64,000 bases of DNA from Rickettsiales bacterium (lineage in GTDB: Bacteria; Pseudomonadota; Alphaproteobacteria; Rickettsiales; SXRF01): the NCBI GenBank assembly GCA_041396965.1, contig JAWKXN010000001.1, forward strand, positions 372,001-436,000, written 5' to 3'. The notes under the pieces are model-generated. The model did not search any database. It was not told where the DNA came from and saw only the letters and a list, made by a program, of their open reading frames with translations. Shown here piece after piece: positions 26,182 through 33,385 of the stretch. The stretch's first letter is position 1; each line of letters opens with the position of its first letter. Both the position numbers and the translations under genes were made by a program.

Positions 26182-26934
26182 TTATTTAATTCGTTTTTTG
26201 TTTGCACTCTCAACAGCCTTTTCCTTTTCTTCTCTGCGTGCTTGCGAAAGAGCGGCCGTCATTATGCTAGCTGGCATTGCCACGAAACCAAGACCGATAA
26301 ATACGATGAAACCAGTAAATATTTTCCCTCCCATTGTTATGGGATATACATCGCCATATCCAACGGTCGTAAGAGTAATTACTGACCACCAAAGTGAATG
26401 AGGAATTGACTTAAAGTTATCTGGTTGAACAGGGTTTTCAAAATAATATATTCCAACTGATGATACATATAATATTATCAGTGATGCCCCTATAAAAAAA
26501 ATAAGTTCATCTCTAGCTAAAGCTAAGGCACGAGCGATTCTCTTAAGCGCGCTGCTCCTTCTAAACATTTTTAATATATAGACTAGTCTGAAAAGCCTTA
26601 AAATCCTTACATATCTTAAATCCATCGCTACACCCATATAAGCACCTAAATAATATGGAAAAATAGCAAGTAAATCAATGATTCCCCACCAGCTAGTTAT
26701 AAACTTAAACGGTTTTTCACTGATAATGATGCGTAGAAAATATTCAACGGTAAAAAGTCCTATCGTAATGATTTTAATCAAAAACAGTACTTTGCTTCCT
26801 GTTTCAGAAATGTCTGGTAAAGTATCAAGAGAAAAGGAAATTAAAGAAACAACTATAAGAATCTGTACGCATACAGCAATACGACCATTATCAAGTTCTT
26901 TTCTAATTTTTGTTTTTACTTCACTATTGAACAT
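26182..26934 (-). CDS. voltage-gated potassium-type ion channel
   Basis: A 250-residue six-helix channel subunit. The S4-like segment LRYVRILRLFRLVYILKMFRR has regularly spaced arginines, and the pore carries TLTTVGYGDVYP, the potassium selectivity filter. The C-terminus is short and basic (REEKEKAVESANKKRIK) without a cyclic-nucleotide or RCK domain. It probably conducts K+ across the inner membrane. It precedes rarA on the same strand, 10 bp apart. Confidence 0.92.
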   Translation of the reverse strand: MFNSEVKTKIRKELDNGRIAVCVQILIVVSLISFSLDTLPDISETGSKVLFLIKIITIGLFTVEYFLRIIISEKPFKFITSWWGIIDLLAIFPYYLGAYMGVAMDLRYVRILRLFRLVYILKMFRRSSALKRIARALALARDELIFFIGASLIILYVSSVGIYYFENPVQPDNFKSIPHSLWWSVITLTTVGYGDVYPITMGGKIFTGFIVFIGLGFVAMPASIMTAALSQARREEKEKAVESANKKRIK

Positions 26935-27148
26935 TTGTGGTATCCATATGAATTTTACTTCTTACTTGTTAGTACTGTCATCCAAGCGTTCGGGATTTAT
27001 CTTAAACTCATAACATATTAGTATAGCATATGGCGCAACAAATAATACTTTCTTGCTACTACTAATCAATATAGTATTTTGACTTTCCCTGTAATCATGC
27101 TATGCGAAGTGGCTTATAGATATAATTGTTTAGTTAGGTTTTTCGTAT

Positions 27149-27937
27149 ATGTTGTTTATTGCTCTTTTGCTCGGAATTATTGAGGGAATGACCGAGTTTC
27201 TTCCGGTTTCCTCCACCGGTCATCTTATATTATTTGGTGATATACTCGGTTTTGAGGGGCCTCCGGGAAAGACTTTTGAGATTGTGATTCAGCTCGGGGC
27301 GATTCTGGCGATTTGCTGGTTATACCGTAAAAAACTGACCGATACAACGGTCGGCATTATTCAGCGCAAGGAAAAAGACTGGAAATTTGCTATGGGCATT
27401 TTACTGGCGTTTTTACCAGCTATGGTATTTGGCGCGCTATTCCACAAATTTATTAAAGAACAATTGTTTAATCCGACAAGTGTATCCATCGCTTTAATTG
27501 TCGGCGGTATCATTATTTTGATTGTTGAGCGCTATAAACCAAAGCCACGCCATCATACGGTTGATGATTTTTCTCCGGCGCTCTGTTTCAAGATAGGGCT
27601 TTGCCAGTGCCTAGCCATGATACCGGGGACATCACGCAGCGGGGCGACCATTATGGGCGCGTTGCTTCTGGGCGCGGATCGTAAAGCGGCGACCGAGTTT
27701 TCCTTTTTCCTTGCGATCCCTACTATGTTTGCCGCCACCGTGTTTGATTTATATACAAGCTGGCAGTATCTTTCACTTGATAATGTCCAGATCATCGCCG
27801 TTGGATTTATCGCAGCGTTCGTAAGTGCCTTGCTGGTGGTGCGCTGGGCGATTACTTTTATTACTAAACATGGCTTTGCGGTATTTGCCATTTATCGTAT
27901 TATACTCGGTGGCGTGATGCTGTATTTACTGAGTTGA
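27149..27937 (+). CDS. uppP: undecaprenyl-diphosphatase
   Basis: A 262-residue integral membrane enzyme (BacA family) that recycles the lipid carrier for peptidoglycan. Signatures: GIIEGMTEFLPVSSTGHLIL near the N-terminus and MIPGTSRSGATIMGALLLGADRKAATEFSFFLAIP in the middle, with eight hydrophobic helices. Its last 30 bases recur, imperfectly, at 28742-28773 as part of a recombination scar. Confidence 0.96.
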   Translation: MLFIALLLGIIEGMTEFLPVSSTGHLILFGDILGFEGPPGKTFEIVIQLGAILAICWLYRKKLTDTTVGIIQRKEKDWKFAMGILLAFLPAMVFGALFHKFIKEQLFNPTSVSIALIVGGIIILIVERYKPKPRHHTVDDFSPALCFKIGLCQCLAMIPGTSRSGATIMGALLLGADRKAATEFSFFLAIPTMFAATVFDLYTSWQYLSLDNVQIIAVGFIAAFVSALLVVRWAITFITKHGFAVFAIYRIILGGVMLYLLS

Positions 27938-28002
27938 TTTTAGGTGTCTCGCTAAGGCACAGCTATTTTTGGAATTCACACTACCTATTTTGACGGTTCT
28001 AA

Positions 28003-28029
28003 AAGAATGTTTTGCTTATCAACATTCTT
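28003..28029. other. 9-bp hairpin downstream of uppP
   Basis: AAGAATGTT and AACATTCTT are perfect inverted repeats around a 9-nt loop. Flanking CTAAAA and TTTTAG allow further pairing with a bulge. A short CCTTTTAG rather than a clean T-tract follows. It could end uppP transcription just before the promoter of RNA element B. Confidence 0.45.
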
Positions 28030-28048
28030 GCCTTTTAGGCGACACTAA

Positions 28049-28054
28049 TATAGT
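28049..28054 (+). promoter_or_regulatory. -10 box for RNA element B
   Basis: TATAGT lies 16 bp before the closing stem of RNA element B, close to the 13-bp distance in copy A. A CTTGCC-like sequence about 16 bp upstream is a weak -35 candidate. Confidence 0.45.
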
Positions 28055-28070
28055 ATTCCCGTAATCGACG

Positions 28071-28231
28071 TTTAAGACCGTCACATAAACCGGACTTCCC
28101 TCCCGTCAGAGGGTTTTCTTACATCTGCATATTACAGGTGTTCCCTTATGTCGGGAGTGCGGTGAATATAATAGCTGCTTGCAGCGAATAAACTCACACG
28201 GCGTTTATGGCGTGGTCTTAAACTCCCGATA
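28071..28231 (+). ncRNA. structured RNA element B upstream of an XRE gene (possible new family)
   Basis: Same architecture as copy A and nearly the same length (152 against 150 nt between outer stem ends). Outer stem TTTAAGACC (28071-28079) pairs with GGTCTTAAA (28214-28222), then CATAAAC (28084-28090) with GTTTATG (28203-28209). P2 is CCCTC/GAGGG (28098-28113), P3 ACATCTG/CAGGTGT (28121-28141), and a GCTG-CTTG-CAGC hairpin sits at 28174-28185. The 19-nt block at 28145-28163 is identical to copy A and pairs with the tail ACTCCCGATA (28222-28231). The tail can also pair with TATAGGGAG at 28241-28249, the ribosome-binding site of the next gene. Confidence 0.72.
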
Positions 28232-28255
28232 CCAACTAAATATAGGGAGCATACC

Positions 28256-28504
28256 ATGCAAAAAGCCAATCAAGAATTACATCACCTTCAAAAAACTATC
28301 GGACAGAATATCCACAACATAAGGTGTAAGAAAAAGCTTACACTAAAGAAATTCTCACGGCTTACAGGTATCAGCATTAATCTGTTAGACCAGTACGAAT
28401 TAGGCAAGAACCATATTCATCTGAATGAACTTGTAAGAATTGCATCTGCGCTAAACACAAAAATAGAGTTTTTAATGCAATCTGATATTAGAGCATTCTC
28501 ATGA
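28256..28504 (+). CDS. small XRE-type helix-turn-helix protein (module B)
   Basis: An 82-residue single-domain HTH_3-like protein (TIGQNIHNIRCKKKLTLKK, then TGISINLLDQYELGKNHIH). It begins 25 bases after RNA element B. The strong GGGAG ribosome-binding site at 28245-28249 can be occluded by the RNA's CTCCC tail. Paralogue of the protein at 24485, with about 40% identical positions by eye. Its TGA overlaps a downstream ATG by 4 bp. Confidence 0.82.
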   Translation: MQKANQELHHLQKTIGQNIHNIRCKKKLTLKKFSRLTGISINLLDQYELGKNHIHLNELVRIASALNTKIEFLMQSDIRAFS

Positions 28505-28596
28505 AAATTTCTACTGATGAAGGGACAAAACAGTTTATAAAAAATACCGTATCGGCAGATCTTAATAAGAAATTCTTTAATTATATCGATATTTGA
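28501..28596 (+). CDS. possible 31-aa peptide coupled to the module B regulator
   Basis: The ATG overlaps the HTH stop codon in an ATGA arrangement, and the frame gives MKISTDEGTKQFIKNTVSAD followed by eleven residues ending NYIDI. No match is recognised. It might be a coupled small protein or the remnant of a longer one; module A has no counterpart. Support is only the coupling and reading frame. Confidence 0.3.
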   Translation: MKISTDEGTKQFIKNTVSADLNKKFFNYIDI

Positions 28597-28707
28597 ATTG
28601 TTTCCAGTTAAGAGCTTTGATCATCATGATATTCTTTATAGCCATGCTTAACCCTTACCTCACACTCAACCGCCAATATATTGGTAAAATATTTTCCCCA
28701 ATGGGAA

Positions 28708-28776
28708 TGGCGGGCGATGACAGGCTCTAACTGCCGACCCTCTCGGTGGCGTGATACTGTATTTGCTGAGTTAGTA
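28708..28776. repeat. chimeric scar: tRNA-Val 3' fragment joined to a uppP 3'-end copy
   Basis: Bases 28708-28748 repeat the 3' part of the tRNA-Val gene at 30079-30119 with two mismatches, including its encoded CCA. They run directly into a copy of the last 30 bases of uppP (27907-27936), with three or four mismatches. The two sources share CTCGGTG at the join. The order is what a tandem duplication of roughly 27909-30119 would leave at its junction, later eroded by deletion. Confidence 0.7.
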
Positions 28777-28793
28777 ACTGTCATTTTCTAAGA

Positions 28794-29783
28794 TTAGTGA
28801 ATCGTTCTTGATTCCTGTGCGCTAAGGCGTTGTTCACTAAGTCTATCCACATGGTCTGATCTGTATGAAGCATTATTATATGACACAGCATATGGTGTAC
28901 TATCACTATTGTCTTTGTGAGTATCATCTATTTGGTAAGGAGTCTGTTTATAAGCTATGAGTCCAAGCTCTGGTATATCTATTTCGTTATTATTAATCAT
29001 TTTAGTTAATGCTTTTGTGTGTAGCTTATGTTCATAATGATCTACCACATTTGATTTTATCGCCATAGGTAAATTAGAATAAGGTTTATCGTATTTTCTA
29101 TTAATTTCATTGTTTATATCAGAGTGTGTTTCTAGTAAAATCCCGAATGTTTGTTCAGGTTCTAGCTTATTGGAACGGTTATAATTAATCAATTCTTTGA
29201 GTTGATTGTTAAAAGCATACTTATCTTTCCCTCCCATTGATTTTGACATAGCGTGATCAACACTCATAAATACAGCGTTAGTTACAATACCAAATACAGT
29301 ATTTGCCATTATAAATCCTGCCCCAGTTAGCAGTGTGGGAGATATTAATCCAGCAGTAACCGTAGCTAATGCCGCAACAATCAATATACTAGCTAGGCTG
29401 GTATTTCTTCCGATATTACTATTTTTTTGTATTGCTTTTAATTCCAATGATATTGGATTTTTTTCGCCTAATATTTTTGTATCAGCAACATTTTCTAAAT
29501 CATTTACAGTTAGCTGTGTTTTTGGCTTTCCAGTTATATTAGAAATTTTATCAGCATATAATTCTAGCAGAGATTCTTTCCATTTTTTTTCTATGCGATT
29601 ATGGCGAAATATAGTTAGCGCAGAAAATACTATAGTTGCAACGGCTGTGCCGACAACACCAAAGGTCGCTGCCGATGATAGTTGTATAGAGCCGCGTGCG
29701 AACTGCCACAATTTGCCGCTTAGTTCATTGCCTAAGAAATTGCCCAATTGGTGATAATAACTTTGATTATTTTCTCTATTCAT
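28794..29783 (-). CDS. membrane-associated protein of unknown function
   Basis: A 329-residue protein with about three hydrophobic segments (residues 36-59, 129-148 and 150-174), two of which resemble a helical hairpin rich in Ala, Gly and Thr. The cytoplasmic middle carries KKWKESLLELYADK. The long polar C-terminal tail ends in RLSEQRLSAQESRTIH, rich in Ser, Gln and Arg. I recognise no family. It lies alone between the recombination scar and tRNA-Asp. A translocated effector is one possibility; nothing in the sequence proves it. Confidence 0.6.
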   Translation of the reverse strand: MNRENNQSYYHQLGNFLGNELSGKLWQFARGSIQLSSAATFGVVGTAVATIVFSALTIFRHNRIEKKWKESLLELYADKISNITGKPKTQLTVNDLENVADTKILGEKNPISLELKAIQKNSNIGRNTSLASILIVAALATVTAGLISPTLLTGAGFIMANTVFGIVTNAVFMSVDHAMSKSMGGKDKYAFNNQLKELINYNRSNKLEPEQTFGILLETHSDINNEINRKYDKPYSNLPMAIKSNVVDHYEHKLHTKALTKMINNNEIDIPELGLIAYKQTPYQIDDTHKDNSDSTPYAVSYNNASYRSDHVDRLSEQRLSAQESRTIH

Positions 29784-29892
29784 ACCAACTATATTAGTTG
29801 GTATTACGTATGATTGATAGTTAAGATTATGTTACAAGTCTACTGTAAAGCTGATAATAATAACATCTTGATTTATATACAAAGTATAAATA

Positions 29893-29969
29893 TGGCGGGA
29901 GTGACGGGACTCGAACCCGCGACCTTCGGCGTGACAGGCCGACGCTCTAACCAACTGAGCTACACCCCC
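29893..29969 (-). tRNA. tRNA-Asp (GUC)
   Basis: The reverse complement begins GGGGGTGTAGCTCAGTTGG and folds into a full cloverleaf with anticodon loop CTGTCAC, giving anticodon GTC. The T-arm reads GCGGGTTCGAGTCCCGT. The acceptor pairs GGGGGTG with CACTCCC (one G-T), discriminator G, and CCA is encoded at 29893-29895. Confidence 0.96.
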
Positions 29970-30078
29970 GCAAAGAAGTGTTTTTTACAGCGCAGAACAG
30001 CATTCAGCAGAATGCCCAGCCCTGAGCCCTGTCTCATGTGAGCACCATTAGGCGCGCAGCGGAGACAATGTCACATTA

Positions 30079-30154
30079 TGGTGGGCGATGACAGGCTCGA
30101 ACTGCCGACCCTCTCGGTGTAAACGAGATGCTCTACCAACTGAGCTAATCGCCC
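30079..30154 (-). tRNA. tRNA-Val (UAC)
   Basis: The reverse complement begins GGGCGATTAGCTCAGTTGGT. The anticodon loop is TTTACAC with anticodon TAC. The acceptor pairs GGGCGAT with ATCGCCC; discriminator A; CCA is encoded. Its 3' portion is the source of the tRNA fragment in the scar at 28708. Confidence 0.96.
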
Positions 30155-30177
30155 TTTTGTCAAGAGTTTTCCAAAAA

Positions 30178-30205
30178 GGGAAGTAGTTTACTACCCGTTT
30201 TTTTC
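30178..30205. terminator. possible weak terminator near tRNA-Val
   Basis: GTAG-TTTA-CTAC flanked by GGG and CC, then seven T residues on the plus strand and an A-rich left arm. It could be bidirectional. No plus-strand gene clearly needs it. Confidence 0.3.
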
Positions 30206-30225
30206 CGTTATTGCAACAAATGAAT

Positions 30226-30266
30226 TAAAAAAAAGAGCGTTCCACGCAATATACTGGGAACGCTCT
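30226..30266 (-). terminator. rho-independent terminator of hupB
   Basis: AGAGCGTTCC (30234-30243) and GGAACGCTCT (30257-30266) form ten perfect pairs; on the minus strand a run of T follows. It lies 30 bases after the hupB stop. Confidence 0.85.
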
Positions 30267-30295
30267 ATATTTTCAAGAGAATAGCTTATATTATA

Positions 30296-30592
30296 CTAAG
30301 CTGCTTTTTTCCTAGAAGGTTTGTTTACCGCATCGCTTAAAGCTTTGCCTGGTTTAAATTTAGGCTTTTTAGAAGCCGCGATTTTTATAACCGCACCAGT
30401 ACGTGGATTACGACCTTCAGTAGCTTTACGATGAGTAACCGTAAATGTTCCAAAGCCCACAAGACGAACTTCATCACCTTTAGACAGAGCTTTTGAAACT
30501 ACAGAGATAAAAGCGTCAATAGTTTCAGATGCTTTTGCCTTAGTTAAGTCAGCTTGATCCGCGATCTCTGCTATCAATTCATTTTTATTCAT
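30296..30592 (-). CDS. hupB: DNA-binding protein HU
   Basis: A 98-residue HU-family nucleoid protein: MNKNELIAEIADQADLTKAKASETIDAFI, the GDEVRLVGFGTFTVTHRKA core and the beta-arm RNPRTGAVIKIAASKKPKFKPGKALSDAV. The arm proline in NPRTG is present. It bends and compacts DNA. GGGAG lies ahead of the ATG, and a strong terminator follows, so it is a single-gene unit. Confidence 0.96.
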   Translation of the reverse strand: MNKNELIAEIADQADLTKAKASETIDAFISVVSKALSKGDEVRLVGFGTFTVTHRKATEGRNPRTGAVIKIAASKKPKFKPGKALSDAVNKPSRKKAA

Positions 30593-30841
30593 ATTTTTTA
30601 CTCCCTAGTTGCTTAATAATATTTATATAACGATATTATAACTTAAATTATAAATTTAGTTATATTAGCTTAAATAAAAGCTACGCCTATGAATCAAGCA
30701 TGGAAGAGAGGAAAAGTAAACAGTAATTTTAATATTATCGCAAAAAAATAATGCGAGAAAGCGCTCTCATCCTAGATCTTGGAGTTACTTATAGGATAAT
30801 AAATAAAATTTTTTAATAAGTGTATCAGAATTTAGTTTCTT

Positions 30842-32113
30842 TTAATTAGCTTTTTTGCTGCTAGTTTTTTGACCGGATTTAACCATTACCGGTGCCGCGT
30901 TATTTTCAATAACATCAGCGTTAATTATGACCTCTTCCAGATTTTCTTCACTTGGAACATCGTACATCAGGTCTAAAAGATGTTCTTCCAGTATCGCTCT
31001 AAGACCACGCGCTCCAGTTTTTCTTTCTATCGCTTTTGCCGCTATCGCTTTAAGAGCATCATCAGAGAAACGAAGACTCACGTTCTCCATTTCAAACAAT
31101 TTTTGATATTGTTTTATAAGAGCGTTCTTAGGCTCAGTAAGTATAGATATAAGCGCTTCCTCATCCAAGTCGGTAAGGGTCGCTATTACCGGAAGGCGAC
31201 CAACAAACTCCGGTATAAGACCGAACTTCAGCAGATCTTCTGGTTCAACTTGTGAGAATAATTTACCAATTTTCTCGTCTTCACTACTACGAACGTCAGC
31301 ACTGAAACCAATTGCTGTTCCCTTGCCGCGAGAAGCGATGATTTTTTCCAGTCCAGAAAACGCGCCACCACATATAAATAATATGTTAGCGGTATCAACT
31401 TGTAAGAATTCTTGCTGCGGATGTTTGCGACCACCTTGCGGAGGAACAGAAGCCACCGTTCCTTCCATGAGTTTTAGTAATGCTTGTTGTACGCCTTCTC
31501 CTGACACATCACGGGTAATTGATGGGTTATCCGACTTGCGGGATATTTTATCTACCTCATCTATATACACGATACCACGCTGCGCTCTATCCACATTATA
31601 GTCCGCTGATTGTAGTAGCCTTAATATTATATTTTCAACGTCTTCACCCACATAACCAGCTTCGGTAAGAGTAGTAGCGTCAGCCATAGTAAAAGGCACA
31701 TCCAATATTCTAGCGAGAGTCTGAGCAAGAAGTGTTTTCCCAGAACCGGTGGGACCAACAACCAGTATGTTTGATTTAGCAAGTTCTATATCAGAGCTTT
31801 TCTCAAGCAGTGATATTCTCTTATAATGGTTATGCACAGCGACGGATAAAACCTTCTTCGCCTGTTCCTGACCAATCACATAATCATTTAGCACTTTACA
31901 TATATCGGCAGGTTTGGCTACCTCATCACCTTCTTTTGATAAAGTTCCCTTATCAGCGGCACGTATGATGTCCATGCACAACACAACACATTCATCACAG
32001 ATGAATACGGTAGGACCAGCGATTAACTTGCGAACCTCATGTTCACTTTTTCCACAAAATGAACAATAACGGGTATTCTTCGTTTCTTTTCCACCACCGC
32101 CTGTTTTTGTCAC
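30842..32113 (-). CDS. clpX: ATP-dependent Clp protease ATP-binding subunit ClpX
   Basis: A 423-residue AAA+ unfoldase. The N-terminal zinc-binding domain has CSFC (Cys17, Cys20) and CDEC (Cys39, Cys42). Walker A is GPTGSGKT near residue 120, Walker B IVYIDEVDK, and the IGF-type ClpP-docking loop lies in GKGTAIGFSADV. It feeds substrates such as cell-cycle regulators to ClpP. A TerB-like gene separates it from clpP. Confidence 0.98.
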   Translation of the reverse strand: MTKTGGGGKETKNTRYCSFCGKSEHEVRKLIAGPTVFICDECVVLCMDIIRAADKGTLSKEGDEVAKPADICKVLNDYVIGQEQAKKVLSVAVHNHYKRISLLEKSSDIELAKSNILVVGPTGSGKTLLAQTLARILDVPFTMADATTLTEAGYVGEDVENIILRLLQSADYNVDRAQRGIVYIDEVDKISRKSDNPSITRDVSGEGVQQALLKLMEGTVASVPPQGGRKHPQQEFLQVDTANILFICGGAFSGLEKIIASRGKGTAIGFSADVRSSEDEKIGKLFSQVEPEDLLKFGLIPEFVGRLPVIATLTDLDEEALISILTEPKNALIKQYQKLFEMENVSLRFSDDALKAIAAKAIERKTGARGLRAILEEHLLDLMYDVPSEENLEEVIINADVIENNAAPVMVKSGQKTSSKKAN

Positions 32114-32146
32114 CTGCTTACTCCGTCATTTTTCTATAGTTAACTA

Positions 32147-32638
32147 TTACTTAAATATATGTTTTTTGAAATAATAAGCTATCTTTTCGGAAATACTACT
32201 CCCTGTATCTTCTTCTTCCGCCTCAGCCATTTTTGCTTTAATCTTTTCCACTTCTTCTCTTATATCCGCTTTTATGGCCGCGACATCAATACTTGACATA
32301 TGATCTTGATAAATCCTGTCATAGGTCTCCTGTTCAAGCTTGCACAGCTTACCGTCTTGTCTGAAAATTATAGAGGCGATATTAAGCAAGTGAGCACGGT
32401 CCTGTTTGTCACTTATCTTTCCCCACACGTCATCTATTTTAACTCTGTTTGATAGATTATTAAGTAGATCGCCACGCTGTTCATCTGAAAACCAGATATA
32501 ATTTTTTATAAAGTTCTGAAGTTTTTCTTCTTCCTTGCTGTCCATATTACCGTCTGCCCAAGCAAGAGCGATAGCTCCTTCCATAACAGCCATTTGACTA
32601 TCAGTTGCTTTTGCGTCTTCTGTTTTACGCGCTTCCAC
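32147..32638 (-). CDS. TerB-like (tellurite resistance-type) protein
   Basis: A 163-residue helical protein. The segment MAVMEGAIALAWADGNMDSKEEEKLQNFI and a second copy IASIIFRQDGKLCKLEQETYDRIY are the twin acidic motifs of the TerB-like fold, in which aspartates and glutamates bind metal. The C-terminus is a charged coiled-coil-like stretch (KADIREEVEKIKAKMAEAEEE). It sits between clpP and clpX on the same strand, an unusual insertion, and could have a role linked to Clp proteolysis, but this is only positional. Confidence 0.7.
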   Translation of the reverse strand: MEARKTEDAKATDSQMAVMEGAIALAWADGNMDSKEEEKLQNFIKNYIWFSDEQRGDLLNNLSNRVKIDDVWGKISDKQDRAHLLNIASIIFRQDGKLCKLEQETYDRIYQDHMSSIDVAAIKADIREEVEKIKAKMAEAEEEDTGSSISEKIAYYFKKHIFK

Positions 32639-32670
32639 TTACCACCTCTTTTATTTTGGACAATAACAGG

Positions 32671-33309
32671 TTATTTCTTTTTATCGGTCGCTGGCTCATC
32701 ACCACGCTTTTCAATTATATGATCTACTATACCAAAATCTTTTGCCGCCTCGGCAGTCATAAAATTATCCCGCTCCATATTTTTTTCAACATGCGATAAT
32801 TTCTGACCAGTATGTTTTACATATATCTGATTAAGGCGTGCTTTAAGAGATAGAATTTCTTTCGCGTGTATCTCTATATCGGTAGCCTGTCCAGAAAATC
32901 CACCAGATGGTTGGTGAATCATAATTCTTGAGTTAGGTAGCGAATAGCGAGATCCGGCCTCACCAGCAGCGAGAAGAAGCGAACCCATAGAAGCGGCCTG
33001 TCCAAAGCAAAGAGTTGATACTTTCGGTTTTATGTACTGCATAGTATCATATATTGAAAGACCGGAAGTAACTACTCCACCTGGAGAATTGATATACATG
33101 AAAATATCCTTGTCAGGATTTTCCGATTCCAAGAATAACAATTGAGCGCATATCAGAGAAGCCATATTATCTTCAACTGGACCCACCAAGAAAATAATTC
33201 TTTCTTTAAGCAACCGAGAATAAATATCAAAAGAACGCTCGCCACGACTAGTTTGCTCAATAACTATTGGCACCAGAGTATTCATAAAATTTTCTTGTAT
33301 ATCAGCCAT
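32671..33309 (-). CDS. clpP: ATP-dependent Clp protease proteolytic subunit
   Basis: A 212-residue serine peptidase. The triad is Ser107 in GQAASMGS, His132 in MIHQPSGG and an Asp further on. NSPGGVVTSGLSIYDTMQYI is a family signature. Starts MADIQENFMNTLVPIVIEQTSRGERSFDIYSRLL. Downstream of tig by 76 bp, as in most alphaproteobacteria. Confidence 0.98.
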   Translation of the reverse strand: MADIQENFMNTLVPIVIEQTSRGERSFDIYSRLLKERIIFLVGPVEDNMASLICAQLLFLESENPDKDIFMYINSPGGVVTSGLSIYDTMQYIKPKVSTLCFGQAASMGSLLLAAGEAGSRYSLPNSRIMIHQPSGGFSGQATDIEIHAKEILSLKARLNQIYVKHTGQKLSHVEKNMERDNFMTAEAAKDFGIVDHIIEKRGDEPATDKKK

Positions 33310-33385
33310 TGTCTATCCTAATAAATATGAACCAATTGAAAAAAGACTATTTATCTAGCAGTATCCCTTAAAGGTTAACAAAGAA

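Noticed and set aside
29814..30041. 75-codon ORF on the plus strand reading MAGVTGLEPATFGVTG
   Set aside because: It is the complement of tRNA-Asp, a well-known source of false ORFs.
28708..30154. Integrated element with tRNA-Val as attachment site
   Set aside because: No integrase is present, the interval is only 1.4 kb, and the tRNA fragment is fused to a uppP copy, which a duplication joint explains better.
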